Positions 50,706 to 61,642 of a stretch of 64,000 nt of DNA are shown piece by piece. How positions within the stretch are numbered: the first letter of the stretch is position 1; the number at the start of each line of letters is the position of its first letter. The notes below the pieces were generated by a model. That model worked only from the letters and a program-made list of their open reading frames with translations. It searched no databases and was not told the origin of the DNA. The position numbers and the translations under genes are program-made. Source of the stretch: Chamaecrista fasciculata (Eukaryota; Streptophyta; Magnoliopsida; Fabales; Fabaceae); the NCBI GenBank assembly GCA_003254925.1, contig QANZ01005497.1, forward strand, positions 40,008 to 104,007. The letters run 5' to 3'.

Positions 50706-51307
50706 GGCTGCGTTTGGTACCCATGAAATGGGTTTTACAATGTAAAAGGACACGGATTCCAAGATTTTCATGTGTTTGGTATGGTAATTTGAGCTATGTA
50801 AAGTGGATTACAATGTAAAGGGCTTTACATTACATAGGCCATTTTTCTTTACTTCACATTTCTGATGTAATTCAAGTCTACCTAGGGAATTATGGTAGAA
50901 TTCCTAATTTGCCCCTTTCATTCCCATCCCATCTCCTCCCCCAAGTGGTGAACGGCGGCGGCGGTGTACGGCGGCGCCGACCACCGTGGACGGCGGCGCC
51001 AACCACCGTGGACCACCGTGTACGGCGGCGCCGACCACCGTGAACGACGGCACCGGCCACCGTGTACGACAACACTGGCCACTATGGACGGCGGTGGTAG
51101 GCGGCGGCGGTCTGGTGGTGGTTGTGGGAAGGGCATTTTTGTCATTTTTTTCTATATCTATTTTACTTTCCCTCCCCTACCTTTTTATACCAAACACTTT
51201 CAATTTTTACCTACTTTACATTCCCTTAACTACTTTTCCTTTCCCTCACAATTTTTCTCTTGTAAAACCCTTTCCTTTACATACCTCAAATGGTACCAAA
51301 CGGAGCC
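50706..51307. mobile_element. 602-bp TIR element with GC-rich minisatellite core
   Basis: Ends are inverted: left GGCTGCGTTTGGTACC, right GGTACCAAACGGAGCC, flanked on both sides by TAT (50703-50705, 51308-51310), which suits a PIF/Harbinger-like MITE. Further inside, 'ttacaatgtaaa...' and 'tttacatt...' are also inverted. The centre (50949-51110) is a GC-rich array of about 20-27 bp units, 'ggcggcgccgaccaccgtg', very unlike the AT-rich surroundings. It is open in several frames but shows no real protein. Confidence 0.75.
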
Positions 51308-51817
51308 TATATGTTTTCATCTTCACCGTGCCAAAATAAAAAATATGATTAAGAGTGTATTTTGTACAGTTCTTTTGAAAATATTTTTTAAAAATATTTT
51401 CTGAAACAAGCTGAAAACAGGAAACGACAAAAAGACATTTTTAACATTTTTAAAAATAAACTTTTGATATTTTTTAACTTTATATATAAAAAACAAACTA
51501 TTTAATTATATTAATATCATCATTTAGTAATAACTAAACTAAAAAACATGCAGAATTAACATTATTCAAGTTAATATAATTTAAATATAAATAAAAATAA
51601 TTTTTTGACTTCATAAAATAAATTTGTTTTTTAAATATTGAAAATTTAAGAATAAAAATAAAATTTATTAAATGAAAATACAAAATAAAAATAGGGAACG
51701 TTTTCTTAAACCAAACACCCTTTAACTTTTTTAAAAAATACATGTACGTGGACAAAACATCATCATAAAATCAAATGGGATGATGAATTGTGTAAAACGA
51801 GGATTCATTATTTTATA

Positions 51818-52269
51818 GGCACACTTTTGGTCCCATAATTTTAGCAAAGGTTTTAATTTGGTCCTATAACTTTTTTTGTTGCAATTTTGGTCCCATAACT
51901 TTAGCATATGTCTCAATTTGGTCCCATAACTTTTTTTGTTGCAATTTTGGTCCCATAACTTTTAAAAATGTCTCACCGTTGGTCCCAATACTGATTTCCA
52001 TCCATTATATGACGTTAAAGATGATCTGACATACTGAGTTGGACGATGACGTAGCAAATATGGGTGAAATTTTTGGACGGATCGAAATCCGTTTGGGACC
52101 AACGGTGAGACTTTTTCAAAAGTTATGAGACCAAAATTGCAACAAAAAAAGTTATGGGACCAAATTGAGACATTTGTCAAAGTTATGGGACCAAAATTAC
52201 AACAAAAAAAGTTATGAGACCAAATTAAAACCTTTGCTAAAGTTATGGGACCAAAAGTACACTTTAGCC
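51818..52269. mobile_element. MULE-like MITE with 9-bp target duplication, best copy
   Basis: 452 bp bounded by a perfect direct repeat TATTTTATA (51809-51817 and 52270-52278). The ends are inverted: left 'ggcacacttttggtcccataattttagcaaagg', right 'cctttgctaaagttatgggaccaaaagtacactttagcc'. Inner modules repeat the ggtcccataactt unit in both orientations around a unique centre (about 51990-52090). There is no coding capacity. Confidence 0.88.
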
Positions 52270-52350
52270 TATTTTATAAAAGAAAAATGAGAAGCCTATA
52301 TGAGAAGAAATAGTGTGTCATTCGATAAAGAAACAACGTAACAAACAAAA

Positions 52351-53207
52351 AAGTCCAAAGTTTAATTTTAGTCCCTTAATTTTTTAATAAGTTACAATCT
52401 AGTCTTTTATCTTTTTTTTTTTGTGATTTTGGTCATATATTTTTTTTCAAAAGTTTTACTCTTAACTAGAATGTGGTCATATTTCGTTTGTTTTAAGTTC
52501 AATTACAATGAGTTTGGAACTATATATGTGTTGCTTTTGACAAACTTTTTTGTTGGAGTCGTCGACAAACAATGTCAAATTGAGTTACAAAAGCGAATCG
52601 CTCGTTTCATAGTTAAATAAGTGAAAATTTGGTAATATTTATCTCATTTCAAGCCTGATTACAATGAGTTCGGAGTTACATGTCACTCTCAATGAATATT
52701 TTTTCTACCTGGTTTAAGCTATTAGCAAATGAGGTCATATCGGACTCGAAAAGTGATTTTTCATAAATTTTCACTTTTTGTTTCTAGAACCACTTTTAGA
52801 TTCGATTTGATCTTATTTATTAACTGCCTCAACTAGACAGAAAAATAAAACATGTCTTGTCAGGAGTAACACCTAACTTCGAATTCGTCACAAATATCAA
52901 ACTTGAAACGAGATAAATATGACCAACTTTTTTTTACTGTGAAATGATTGACTCACTTTTGGAGCCCAATTTGACATTATTTGCTGACAGCCTAAATTAG
53001 ATAAAGAAATGATTTGTCAAGAATAACATGTGGCTCTGAACTCGTCGTAATCAAATTTAAAAAGAGAGATATATGTCTACATTTAGTCGTTGGGACCAAT
53101 AAGTACAAATTTTGAGAAATATATAGGACCAAAATTGCAAAGAAAAAAAGATAAAGGACTAGATTAAAACTTACACAAAAAATAAGGGACCAAAATTGCA
53201 CTTAGCC
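52351..53207. mobile_element. Long foldback element, about 860 bp
   Basis: The left half ('tttaattttagtcccttaattttt', 'aaacaatgtcaaattgag', 'atttatctcatttcaagcctgat', 'gagttcggagttacatgtcactc') recurs inverted in the right half ('gagtaacacctaacttcgaattcg', 'caaacttgaaacgagataaat', 'ccaatttgacattatttgctg', 'aataagggaccaaaattgcacttagcc'). It behaves as a non-coding foldback transposon. Its ends resemble the MULE-like MITEs nearby, but it has no clear target duplication. Confidence 0.65.
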
Positions 53208-53627
53208 AACAATTAATTTGGAGTTACTTTTTGTAGGGTCCCTTTTTTTTGTGTATGCGGTATGATGGGTCATATGCGTGGCTCAGCAGCATGCACGTTG
53301 GGCCTTAGTCTGATGGGCTTTTGGTATAACCAATTTACTCTACACAGTATGTTTCTCACTTTAGAATTTAGATTCCACCATGGACTAACGAGTTCTGTTA
53401 AGCCACCAAATTCATAACTCAGATCAAGTCGCATGAACAATTCGATCCGACTAAAATCAATAAAAAATGTTGGATGCGATCCAGTTGATTAGTTTTGACT
53501 CGATTTTGTACATAGAGATATTTTTAAATAATTTTTTATCTTTTCTATAAATATTTAAGTAAAGATTAAACATAAGATTAATAATTTTATAAATTCTATA
53601 AAATTTCAAAACAATTTAATAAAATCA

Positions 53628-53661
53628 ATAAATCCCGTGCAAAGCACGGGTAAGAAGCTAG
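53628..53661 (+). mobile_element. Helitron 3' terminus
   Basis: The hairpin cccgtgcaaagcacggg is followed at ten bases by CTAG and then T, the standard 3' end of plant Helitrons (hairpin, CTRR, insertion before T). The matching 5' TC end was not identified with confidence, so the element's length is unknown. Confidence 0.7.
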
Positions 53662-54777
53662 TTACATCAATAATTCAAAAGTCAATATAATCTTATAAGT
53701 TATAATTAATCTTGTAAAACTGAACGAAAAAAAAAAAACTCATTGATAATCATCTACGTTTATTATCAACAAAAGAGAGACCCTATGAGTGGTTCTTTCC
53801 TATAAGATTGATTAGTTTGCCAACATTATCCATTAATTCTTCCAGTATTATAAATTTTTCTTTTTTAAAGACAAGCAGATCGATTTTGTGAAAATTTAAT
53901 TTGCATGTTTAATTAATATGTTAACTTAGTTTAATCAATACATATTAATTAATCTTAAATAACAAATAATTATTTCAAATAACAAAAAACAAATAATCAC
54001 GATGGCATCTCTTCCAACGACAACAAAATTTAAAGTAACAAATGAAATTTCTTAAGTTCATGCTTACAAATAATTACATGAGTCAAGTCTTTAAAATTTA
54101 ATTTCACTGTGATATATTTGACAAGGGAGTATTAGAGTAAATCATATATGAGCTGGCCCTTCTAGTATATTCCCATTTTGTCTGTATATAGGCTGTTACA
54201 AAATGTAATGAGCTGTAATTTTATTCCTTCTGCATTCTGTTATATTCAGAGGCCACGTCATTCTTTCTTCCTCCTATAATATAGGAGTCTTGGATCATTC
54301 CTTATTATTCATTCAATACAGAAAAGGCATTTCAGTAAATTGATTTTATTCCAGATTCAGTCAGGGAGAGTAGAAAGGAAATTAAACAAAAAAATTGGAA
54401 AATAAACGAAAGAAAAACTGTGCACCTTGTATTGCAAAAATTTCTATAATATATTTTAAATTGGTTTATTCTGAATTTATGAAAAAAATAAAATAATAAC
54501 TTCATACCAAAAAGATCAAAGAATTAACAACTCAACATTTAAAGAATTAAAATATAAAGTTTAATCTCTAAAAAAATCAAATGATATATTCATTAGTTTT
54601 AGAAAATTTCAAATATTGTACTCTAATCCATGAAAAGAATTAATAAGTATATAATTTTATTTTTTCAAAGAATATACTGTTAACTCAATGATATCTCAAA
54701 CAACCAAATTATTATTTTACTAAAAAAAAAACATAATAAATAGGAATTAGTCTCTTATTATTTGTTCCTATTTTCAA

Positions 54778-54993
54778 TTATCTCTCCTTCTTGAGCCACT
54801 TGAGTATGCATTTTTTATGATACACATGACGACATGGCTCAAGCATTCTAACGACAATCTCTCCTTTTTCTTTTTCTGATGAATCTTTAGTATTAATATC
54901 TTCCAAACATATCGAACATATCATGGACTCTTCGATTCTCACTAGTCTGTTGAAACGACAGTTCAGTTTTGGCGTTTCACTCTTTGTTTCATC

Positions 54994-55026
<33 letters not shown>

Positions 55027-55149
55027 TTCTTCTTCTTCTTCTTCTTCTTCTTCTTCTTCTTCTTCTTCTTCTTCTTGTAATTCCTCGAACATGTCGTTAA
55101 CATCATTGTGTTCGTCGTCTGATATATATATACAGCATCTGGCTGCCAT
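54778..55149 (-). pseudogene. Truncated RING-H2 finger protein ORF
   Basis: 123-residue open frame. A long Glu run then an Asp run (about residues 26-52) comes from a GAA/GAT microsatellite. It is followed by a RING-H2 start, CSICLEDI, and CRHVYHKKCILKWLKK. RING-H2 ubiquitin ligases need a final Cys-Pro-x-Cys pair directly after this point, but the frame stops after KKER. The zinc site would therefore be incomplete. No in-frame exon giving the last pair was seen in the following 150 bp. It is either a decayed copy of a RING E3 gene or a gene with a distant last exon. It lies next to a receptor-kinase relic, which favours decay. Confidence 0.6.
54991..55075. repeat. ATC / TTC trinucleotide microsatellite
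   Basis: About 12 ATC units (54991-55026) run straight into about 16 TTC units (55027-55075). On the minus strand they encode the Asp and Glu runs of the RING ORF, so length variation would change the protein without a frameshift. Confidence 0.95.
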
Positions 55150-55261
55150 AGTGAATAAGATAAATCATGAAACTATAATATTTCAAAATCTGGTATAAAT
55201 CTTAAGGGATACGAGAAAGAAATTAAACAGAAAACTCATTTTAATCTTGAGTTTGATAATT

Positions 55262-55590
55262 TTAATCTTTCTTGAGTTGTCCTGCTCTGATGGATCAAAT
55301 TGATCAACTAGGTGAGATTTTGGCCTCAAAAGCTCATTAGATACTTGTTCCATGGTTGGACGAGATCATTGACTTGCATTCAAGGACACAAATGCTAACT
55401 TTGCAATCAATATCACCTCTTCAACAATTGGTTCTATGGGTAGAGGAATTTGTGGGTCCAACAGATGCTTCAACAATAAATCATAGGCACTTGATGTTTT
55501 TGTCAATGAAGGAGGAAGCTCCTCAGGATGCATTCCCATTCATCTTTCTACTATTTTCATCAACATGAAACATTCACTAATGGATAAGCA
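55262..55590 (-). pseudogene. C-terminal fragment of an LRR receptor kinase (MIK2 type)
   Basis: On the minus strand one frame reads MGMHPEELPPSL, then LLLKHLLDPQIPLPIEP, then VEEVILIAKLAFVSLNAS, a stop, and SRPTMEQVSNELLRPKSH. This is the last part of the kinase domain of MIK2-type LRR receptor kinases (pattern MGKHPGE...DPRLPLP...NPQSRPTM). The stop TGA at 55366-55368 interrupts the conserved NxxxSRPTM stretch. Another stop lies just before MGMHPEE, and the upstream kinase, membrane and LRR parts are not found next to it. It is a dead 3' remnant. Confidence 0.8.
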
Positions 55591-55599
55591 CGCGAGAAA

Positions 55600-58500
55600 C
55601 GAGGCAAAAGATAGAAGTGAATGGGGGAAAAGAAGCTGAATACATGAAGTATTAGAAAGAAAATGAACCGACAGAGTGAAGGATGAAATGGTGTGTTTTG
55701 AACTCAGTAGAAGAAAAATTAAAAAAAATTGTGCGACGTGGAAGCATGGGAAGCATCAATGAAACGGATGGACCGGATCTTGCGAAATTTACAAGAACTG
55801 CACGGTACCGAACTCTTGAGGATCCGGTCCCCTTTTGATGCGGGAAACTGATTCTGCAATTACATGTATTCCTTAAAATTGAAGTCTCTAATAAAGAAAA
55901 TGTGAGGTTAATTTAATTATATTTTGATCGCTTGCAGAACAAAATTGGTGTTTTTCTTTTGTGTGATAATATAGCTTTGTATATGCTATAAAATTTATGC
56001 TCTTTGCAGTTCCGAAGAATTTCCCGCTGGCATTTGAGCTGTTATCTTGCCAAATGGTTCTTTGAAGAAATTAAGTAGTAGCATGTTAATTATAATGTAA
56101 ACTTATATATTAGAATTGTAGATTTTAAGCAAATATTGGTGCACTTGTTCATTATATTACCACTTTTTATTTATTCATATATTTATTATTATTTGGGGTT
56201 ACTGATATAGATGCATGTATCTCATTCTGGAGGTTTTGCTTTCTATTAGAAATGCTGTCTTCAACATGTTCAATTGTACTATGACAGGTAGTGGTATAAT
56301 CTTCTTTCCTTCTTAGTTTGTTAGTATCCTCCATTTTCAAAACCAACGGACAAACTACTATTGATGCATAACTTATCAATCCTGTCCTGTAATTGCCCTC
56401 TCATCACGCAAGTGAATTTATTCAAGCAATTGAATGTTAATTTCAAGAATTCCAGTTTAGGTAATTTCATTTTAATGAGAGTAAAATATTTTGCTCATGC
56501 AAGTGCTATACTGCTATTGAATCTCTTTATTCCTTTCATATTGTGTCTGATCTGTATGATTAACACATATATATGATCGTAAGCATCATTTGGGCCTTAA
56601 AGGAGTTTGCTTCCAAATATGAGCAAGTTAAGGATTCAGCTGAATCATCTGAGTTATTATACAAGTGTGATTTAGCTGTGCACTTATATGTAATATAAGC
56701 TTGCTATCTGAAGTTTTAATTTTACACTAGTTTGTTTCTACTTCCCAAAATATTACTTTAATTACTTTATTTTTATGAATGTATATCAATTGAATTCTGT
56801 AGCTTGAGAAGTCCTCGCATGAGATGCTTACTAAATGCCTGAATGTGCTGAAACTAAAGGTTGCAGCTGAGAATAAACAAGCTGAAGCACTGAAGAAATG
56901 TACTGAGGCTGAAGTCAAAGTGTGTGCTGCAGAATCCTTACAAGCAGAAGCTAGGCAATATATTCGTGTTGCAGAAATAAATCTTAAGTTGAAGCACGGT
57001 AAGACATATCAGACGGCATATCATATCTTTCAAGTCAGCTCTCGTTATCTGAAACATTTCACTAGTTGAACTTATAGTTATGTTTGCAATATATATATAT
57101 ATATACACGAATTCAGTTTAGTTAAATAATAGGTTCTGGAATTGTAGTCTGACTTTTGTTTTCGGTGTCATTTCAACCCAATCAGATGTCAGACATCTAG
57201 AAATTCATAATGTCATCAAATCAAACACAAGACAATGCTAAAGATGCTCGTTTAGTTATGGTAGACAAGGTTATAAATGTGTTTGAATTGACTTGTAAGA
57301 AAGTTGGTGCTCTCTGCATCACCTATGAAGAAAATAGAGATCATTTGCGTAATCCTATGCACGAAAGAGATTAGTGGCTTTCATGGGAAAACACGTGATA
57401 GTCACATTCTCAAACTATGGACAAAGATATCTTAGTACAGTTAGCGGGAAAGCTGAAGAATTGATTATGCAGCGGAAACTGTGGACAAAATTTCTAAGCA
57501 CTATTAGGTAACTTCTTACTTGCAGTTTTGCAGTTTTGCCGTTGTTTGCTTCCAAATTGTGTCCTTGAAAGTTTTGACAGCGTCTTAAAGAAAATTAATA
57601 TTAATAGTAATATGCCTTTTAACCATTGTTGCTGGCTTGTATACCAAAAAGTTGGAAGATTTTTGGGTTCAGTAAAATGAGTAAAAGTGATAGAGTTCTA
57701 AGAATTTCATTACCAACGTTGGATCTTTCCATCATATATTAATGAATAGATGTATCTTCATGGTGATTTTTTATTGTTATTTGCTCCTTCAACAAACTTA
57801 TTGCTCAAAGCATTATGTTTAGGTCCTTCATTTAGTTTAGTTATTTGGTATATACACAAGGATGGCTGTATGCTCGAAAGTAACCTGGATCACTCTTGGC
57901 TGGTTTACCACTGGACTTGATTTTGTTCTAGAAACTTATAGAACGGACAACTTTTGAACTCTTACAAGCTGAACATAAGCCAGTTAAACCTAGAAACTAG
58001 GAAGAGTTCACAAGTCACGGCAGATAAAAAAATCCACAAATATGATTTGTTGATGACCATTGCTACAATTTTTTTTTATTGTAGGGGCTGATCATAAATT
58101 CAGTATGCAATTCTGTTTGTATCATCCATGAATGATTTTCAAAGTTCCAATGTTCTTTTGATAGAACAAAGTTCCAATGTTGTTTGACTAATTTAATTAA
58201 GATGTTATACTGATCTTATCTGAAGCAGTGCAGGACAATGAGGGAGTTTGGAGGGACTCTCTACATTAGTTAGTGACTTGGATTAGGATAAGGACTTCTA
58301 TGTAGAGATGATGTTAAACTTGGATGCGATTGTAATTAAGATAGGTAGACTGCTGAATGTCCACATCATCATCATCATTACTTATTAAAAAAGGGTCCTG
58401 CACTTGACAAGTAAAGATAGGAACGGGCTCAAGGTACAAGGAGGTGCTCTTGCTTTCAAAAAAAAGGGCACGTTGTCACCAAAATTGAGAATGCTGGTAG

Positions 58501-59001
58501 GTTTGAGTTTCTCTGGCATGATTTTGGTGGTTAGCTTTTCCAACACGTGTTAGTTTTGAGAGGCGTTGATTTTTTTTTTTTTTTTAAATAGGAGCTATAA
58601 GTTTCATTTTATTAAAATTTGGATCGTCTCAATTTTTCAAAGACATTGACGTAGTTCAATTTCAAGAGAGAAAAACAAGAAGCTAATGTGTGGGCGTGAT
58701 TGTGATTTCATTCTCTTTTGAATTGCTATGGTACCGGCCGTGCTTGGTTCATAACTAGTATTGAGATCGAGGAAATATGAGGGTCACTGTCTTTTAACTA
58801 ATAGAGGAGTACTATTTGCCAAGAATATACAGTTTTGATGCGATAATCACAATTATCTTATTGTTCAAAAAAAAAATCTCACAATTATCTTAATAACAGC
58901 CTAAGGTTGGAAACCGAAGATCTTTAGAAAAGTATTTTAATCAAGTTACGTTGCATACCAAAATAAAGGTATACGTCCACTGACATGAACAAAGTAGGAT
59001 G
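55600..59001. other. Intergenic with exon-like relics
   Basis: No intact gene is present. Coding-like fragments on the + strand lie at 56590-57000 and 57200-57510 (listed separately). The remainder is AT-rich with no recognisable repeat beyond short microsatellites such as the TA run near 57090. Confidence 0.5.
56590..57510 (+). pseudogene. Exon-like coiled-coil fragments of an unrecognised gene
   Basis: Three stretches look coding. About 56593-56695 reads ALKEFASKYEQVKDSAESS. The second, 56803-57000, has a good acceptor (tctgtag) and donor (G|GTAAGA), is fully open and predicts a charged, Ala/Glu/Lys-rich helix (KVAAENKQAEALKKCTEA). The third, about 57207-57375, is open (VDKVINVFELTCKKVGAL) but then hits a TAG. 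Further coding-like text (LIMQRKLWTKF) follows in shifted frames to about 57510. I do not recognise the family. The stops after the third stretch suggest a decayed gene or captured exons. Confidence 0.4.
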
Positions 59002-59009
59002 GCTGAATG

Positions 59010-60481
59010 TAGGGGTGTTCAGATCCAAACCAATCCAAACCCAACCAATCCGATCCAATCCGATCCAACCAAAACCGACCAAAACCGATTTATTGGATTG
59101 ATTTTTGAAAAATAGTTTGGTTCGGTTCGGTTTTTTTTTCTCACATGAAACCGACCGAACCAAACCGATTAAATAAAAAAACCCTAAGTCTCATTTAGTT
59201 TACTCATCCCAGCACCTTCTAAATCAGCCGCAAATCAGTCCCTCATTCTCTCCAACCTTTCCAACCTTTCTCCAAGACGGCAAGACTCCAACCTTTCATT
59301 CTCTCCAACCTTTCTCCATCCGCTGCTGGTCGCTGACGCTCGTGGTCGCCGTCGCTGCCGCTGCTGGTCGCCGTCGCTGCTGGTCCGTTGTTGTTCGTCG
59401 TCGCCGTAAGAAGTCTCCTCTTCGTTGGTCGCTGCTGGCCGCTACCGTTTTCCGTTGGTCGCTGCTCGTCGCCGCTGTTACTCTTTCGCCGTGCTCTCAA
59501 CGCTTCGCTCCGATAACTGTCCGCCATGGCCACCACCATCTCGCTCGGCACTTTGCGACGCCGGATGTTGCTTCCGCTTCTTTCTCTGCCTATCGATCAG
59601 TAACGACCTTAGCTCTTGTGTTTTTGTTGGTTATACTTGTACCACTTGATTGACACGTAGAATTGTCTTTCTTTCTTGATCGGTTTCTGAGGAATGGAGA
59701 TTTTTAAGAGCTAGATTCACTTTCACCGAAACTGGTTGCTCCATATGTATTTTTCCCCTTTTTTTTATGGTTATGGTTTATTAGTAGCGTCTCAATCTAG
59801 CAACGTATAATTTCTTTATTTTTTTCCTTTATGTTTGTTTTATAGCAGCGCGTGAAGGAAGATTATACATATGTTTTTCACTTTCTTTTGTTTTTCAGAC
59901 GGTGTATGGTGCAGATTATAGTCTCATATTCTGGTCCAAGTTGTCATAAATCATATTTTTGTAGCTTTCCAATGTTGTTTCTGACGTTTATAGCCTATAC
60001 TGGTTCTATAGGCCAAATTTTATGTTTTTTGCACTGTAATGAATCTGACTGTGCAAAGTTTTCTTTTGGTTCTCCACAGTTTCTTTTTGGTTCTCCACGG
60101 TTTCCTTTTGGTGATGTTACAGTGATGTTTATAGAAGATTAGAAGTTGATTGAATCTATATAAAATTAGAGATTGCTGCTTATTTATTTCAATGTATATC
60201 TTTTATTATCTTAGTAATTGAAAACTATTTTTTTTTGTTTTTTTGTTTTAAATTTTTTTTTATTTTTTTTAATTTTTTTGAATTTTCCAGATTTTTATAT
60301 TAATATTTTATACAAGAACCGATTAACCGATCCAATCCAAACCGATTGAAGTCGGTTTGGATTGGTTTGGATGACTCAAAATGACTGGATTGATTGGATG
60401 AGTTTGGTTGTCATCCAATCCGTTCGGTTCGGATGAAAAAAATGGTCCAAACCGATCCAATCCAAACTTTGAACACCCCTA
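59010..60481. mobile_element. hAT-type non-autonomous transposon, 1472 bp
   Basis: A perfect 8-bp direct repeat GCTGAATG (59002-59009 and 60482-60489) flanks inverted ends TAGGGGTGTTCA...TGAACACCCCTA. That is the duplication size and the end sequence expected of hAT elements. Subterminal zones are packed with 'gatccaatccaaaccgat' and 'cggttcggtt' modules in both orientations. The interior holds a GC-rich coding-like stretch (about 59240-59660, repeated 'gtcgctgctggtcgcc'). No transposase motif is found, so it would need a partner element to move. Confidence 0.9.
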
Positions 60482-60489
60482 GCTGAATG

Positions 60490-61642
60490 CACTTGGTTGA
60501 CGCTTTCATCCACGTAGCCTCACATAGGACATTAGGAGGAATATAAACCAAAACACCATTGATGCGTTTTGTTTTTTAATTGTTGGCCATGTCAGAAGCT
60601 TACGTAATGACTTTCGCAATTGGACATATCACCAACTTAGAGGATTAATTTAATTAATCTTAATAAAAGAAAAAGATGGTTTGTTTAATAAACGTGACTT
60701 TGTTGTATTTATATTTCGTATTTATTTATTTATGGTCTCTCCATTTCTTAATCATAGATTACTAAATAAAATGGACATATACCAGTCATGCGAGTACTTT
60801 AAACTTTTAATATATATATTTTTTTAAAGCTTATCTTATTATATATGACTTTGAAGTATTTTAATAGTTTACTTTCAAAAAATATATTATATCATATTTA
60901 TTTAATATTTTTTAAATAAAAAATAGAGGGAAGTCATTTCTTCCGACTATTAAAAATTATCGTTAAATTTTATAGCATAAAATTATCTTTTTATTAAAAA
61001 TAAACAAAAATAAATTTAAGAAATAAAAATTCTTATAATTTCTTATTTTTATTTTAGAATTAATAAAAAAATTATTAAAATAATTTTATAGCATAGAATT
61101 TACTAATAAAACGGCACGCAAAGCTATATAGTATTGTATTAGCTAATTTAACTATATGATTGATTATTAGCGTTATTTCAACTTTTTTTTTAAAAAAATG
61201 GTAACAAAGTAATACAGTAGTAATGAACTAATTGGAAATATATATTGTGCGTTGTAAATTTTGAGTTTAGTTTACTTTTTAGGTTGTGAAAATGACGTGA
61301 GAAGGAGACATTTTGAAAACATTTTTCTTGAGAAAATCCTGATTATATATTAGTGGGGCTTGTTGGGCAACTGGCTTCATGGATATAAGCCATAGGTTAA
61401 GAGAAAAAAGCCGCCTTAATAAGGCTGTTAAAAAAAAAATAAGGCTGTTAATGGGTCATTAACAAATAAGAATACACGATTAGATATTATAAACCATTTC
61501 TAGTCAACAAGTTGTGTCTTCATCTTTCGTCGCGCACCCTTATTCAGTGATAGCAGCAATAGCAGCAGGGATTGGTTGTGGTGGGAACACACATTGTGGA
61601 ATTGAAAGTCACTATTCTTCTTCTTGTCATTGCTTGTTAAAC
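60490..61642. other. Intergenic, upstream of BCAT
   Basis: Very AT-rich, with no coding region. A direct repeat 'taataaggctgtta / aataaggctgtta' lies near 61416-61450. The last 200 bp should hold the BCAT promoter and 5' UTR. Confidence 0.5.

Larger units (their letters stand above)
42057..54777. other. Large gene-poor, transposon-rich interval
   Basis: No intact gene is seen in 12.7 kb. The first 400 bp should be the HAT22 promoter. From 45.7 kb there are several small DNA transposons, LTR-like pieces and Helitron ends, listed separately. The stretches 43.0-45.7 kb and 53.7-54.7 kb are AT-rich with microsatellites only. Confidence 0.6.

Noticed and set aside
50890..51404. Arg/Pro/Gly-rich frames at the GC-rich block
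   Set aside because: Open in several frames on both strands because of the minisatellite; no start context, domain or splice sites.
59243..59653. Open frames within the hAT element
   Set aside because: Composition is driven by 'gtcgctgctg' repeats and no transposase or host domain is visible; kept only as a possible captured fragment.
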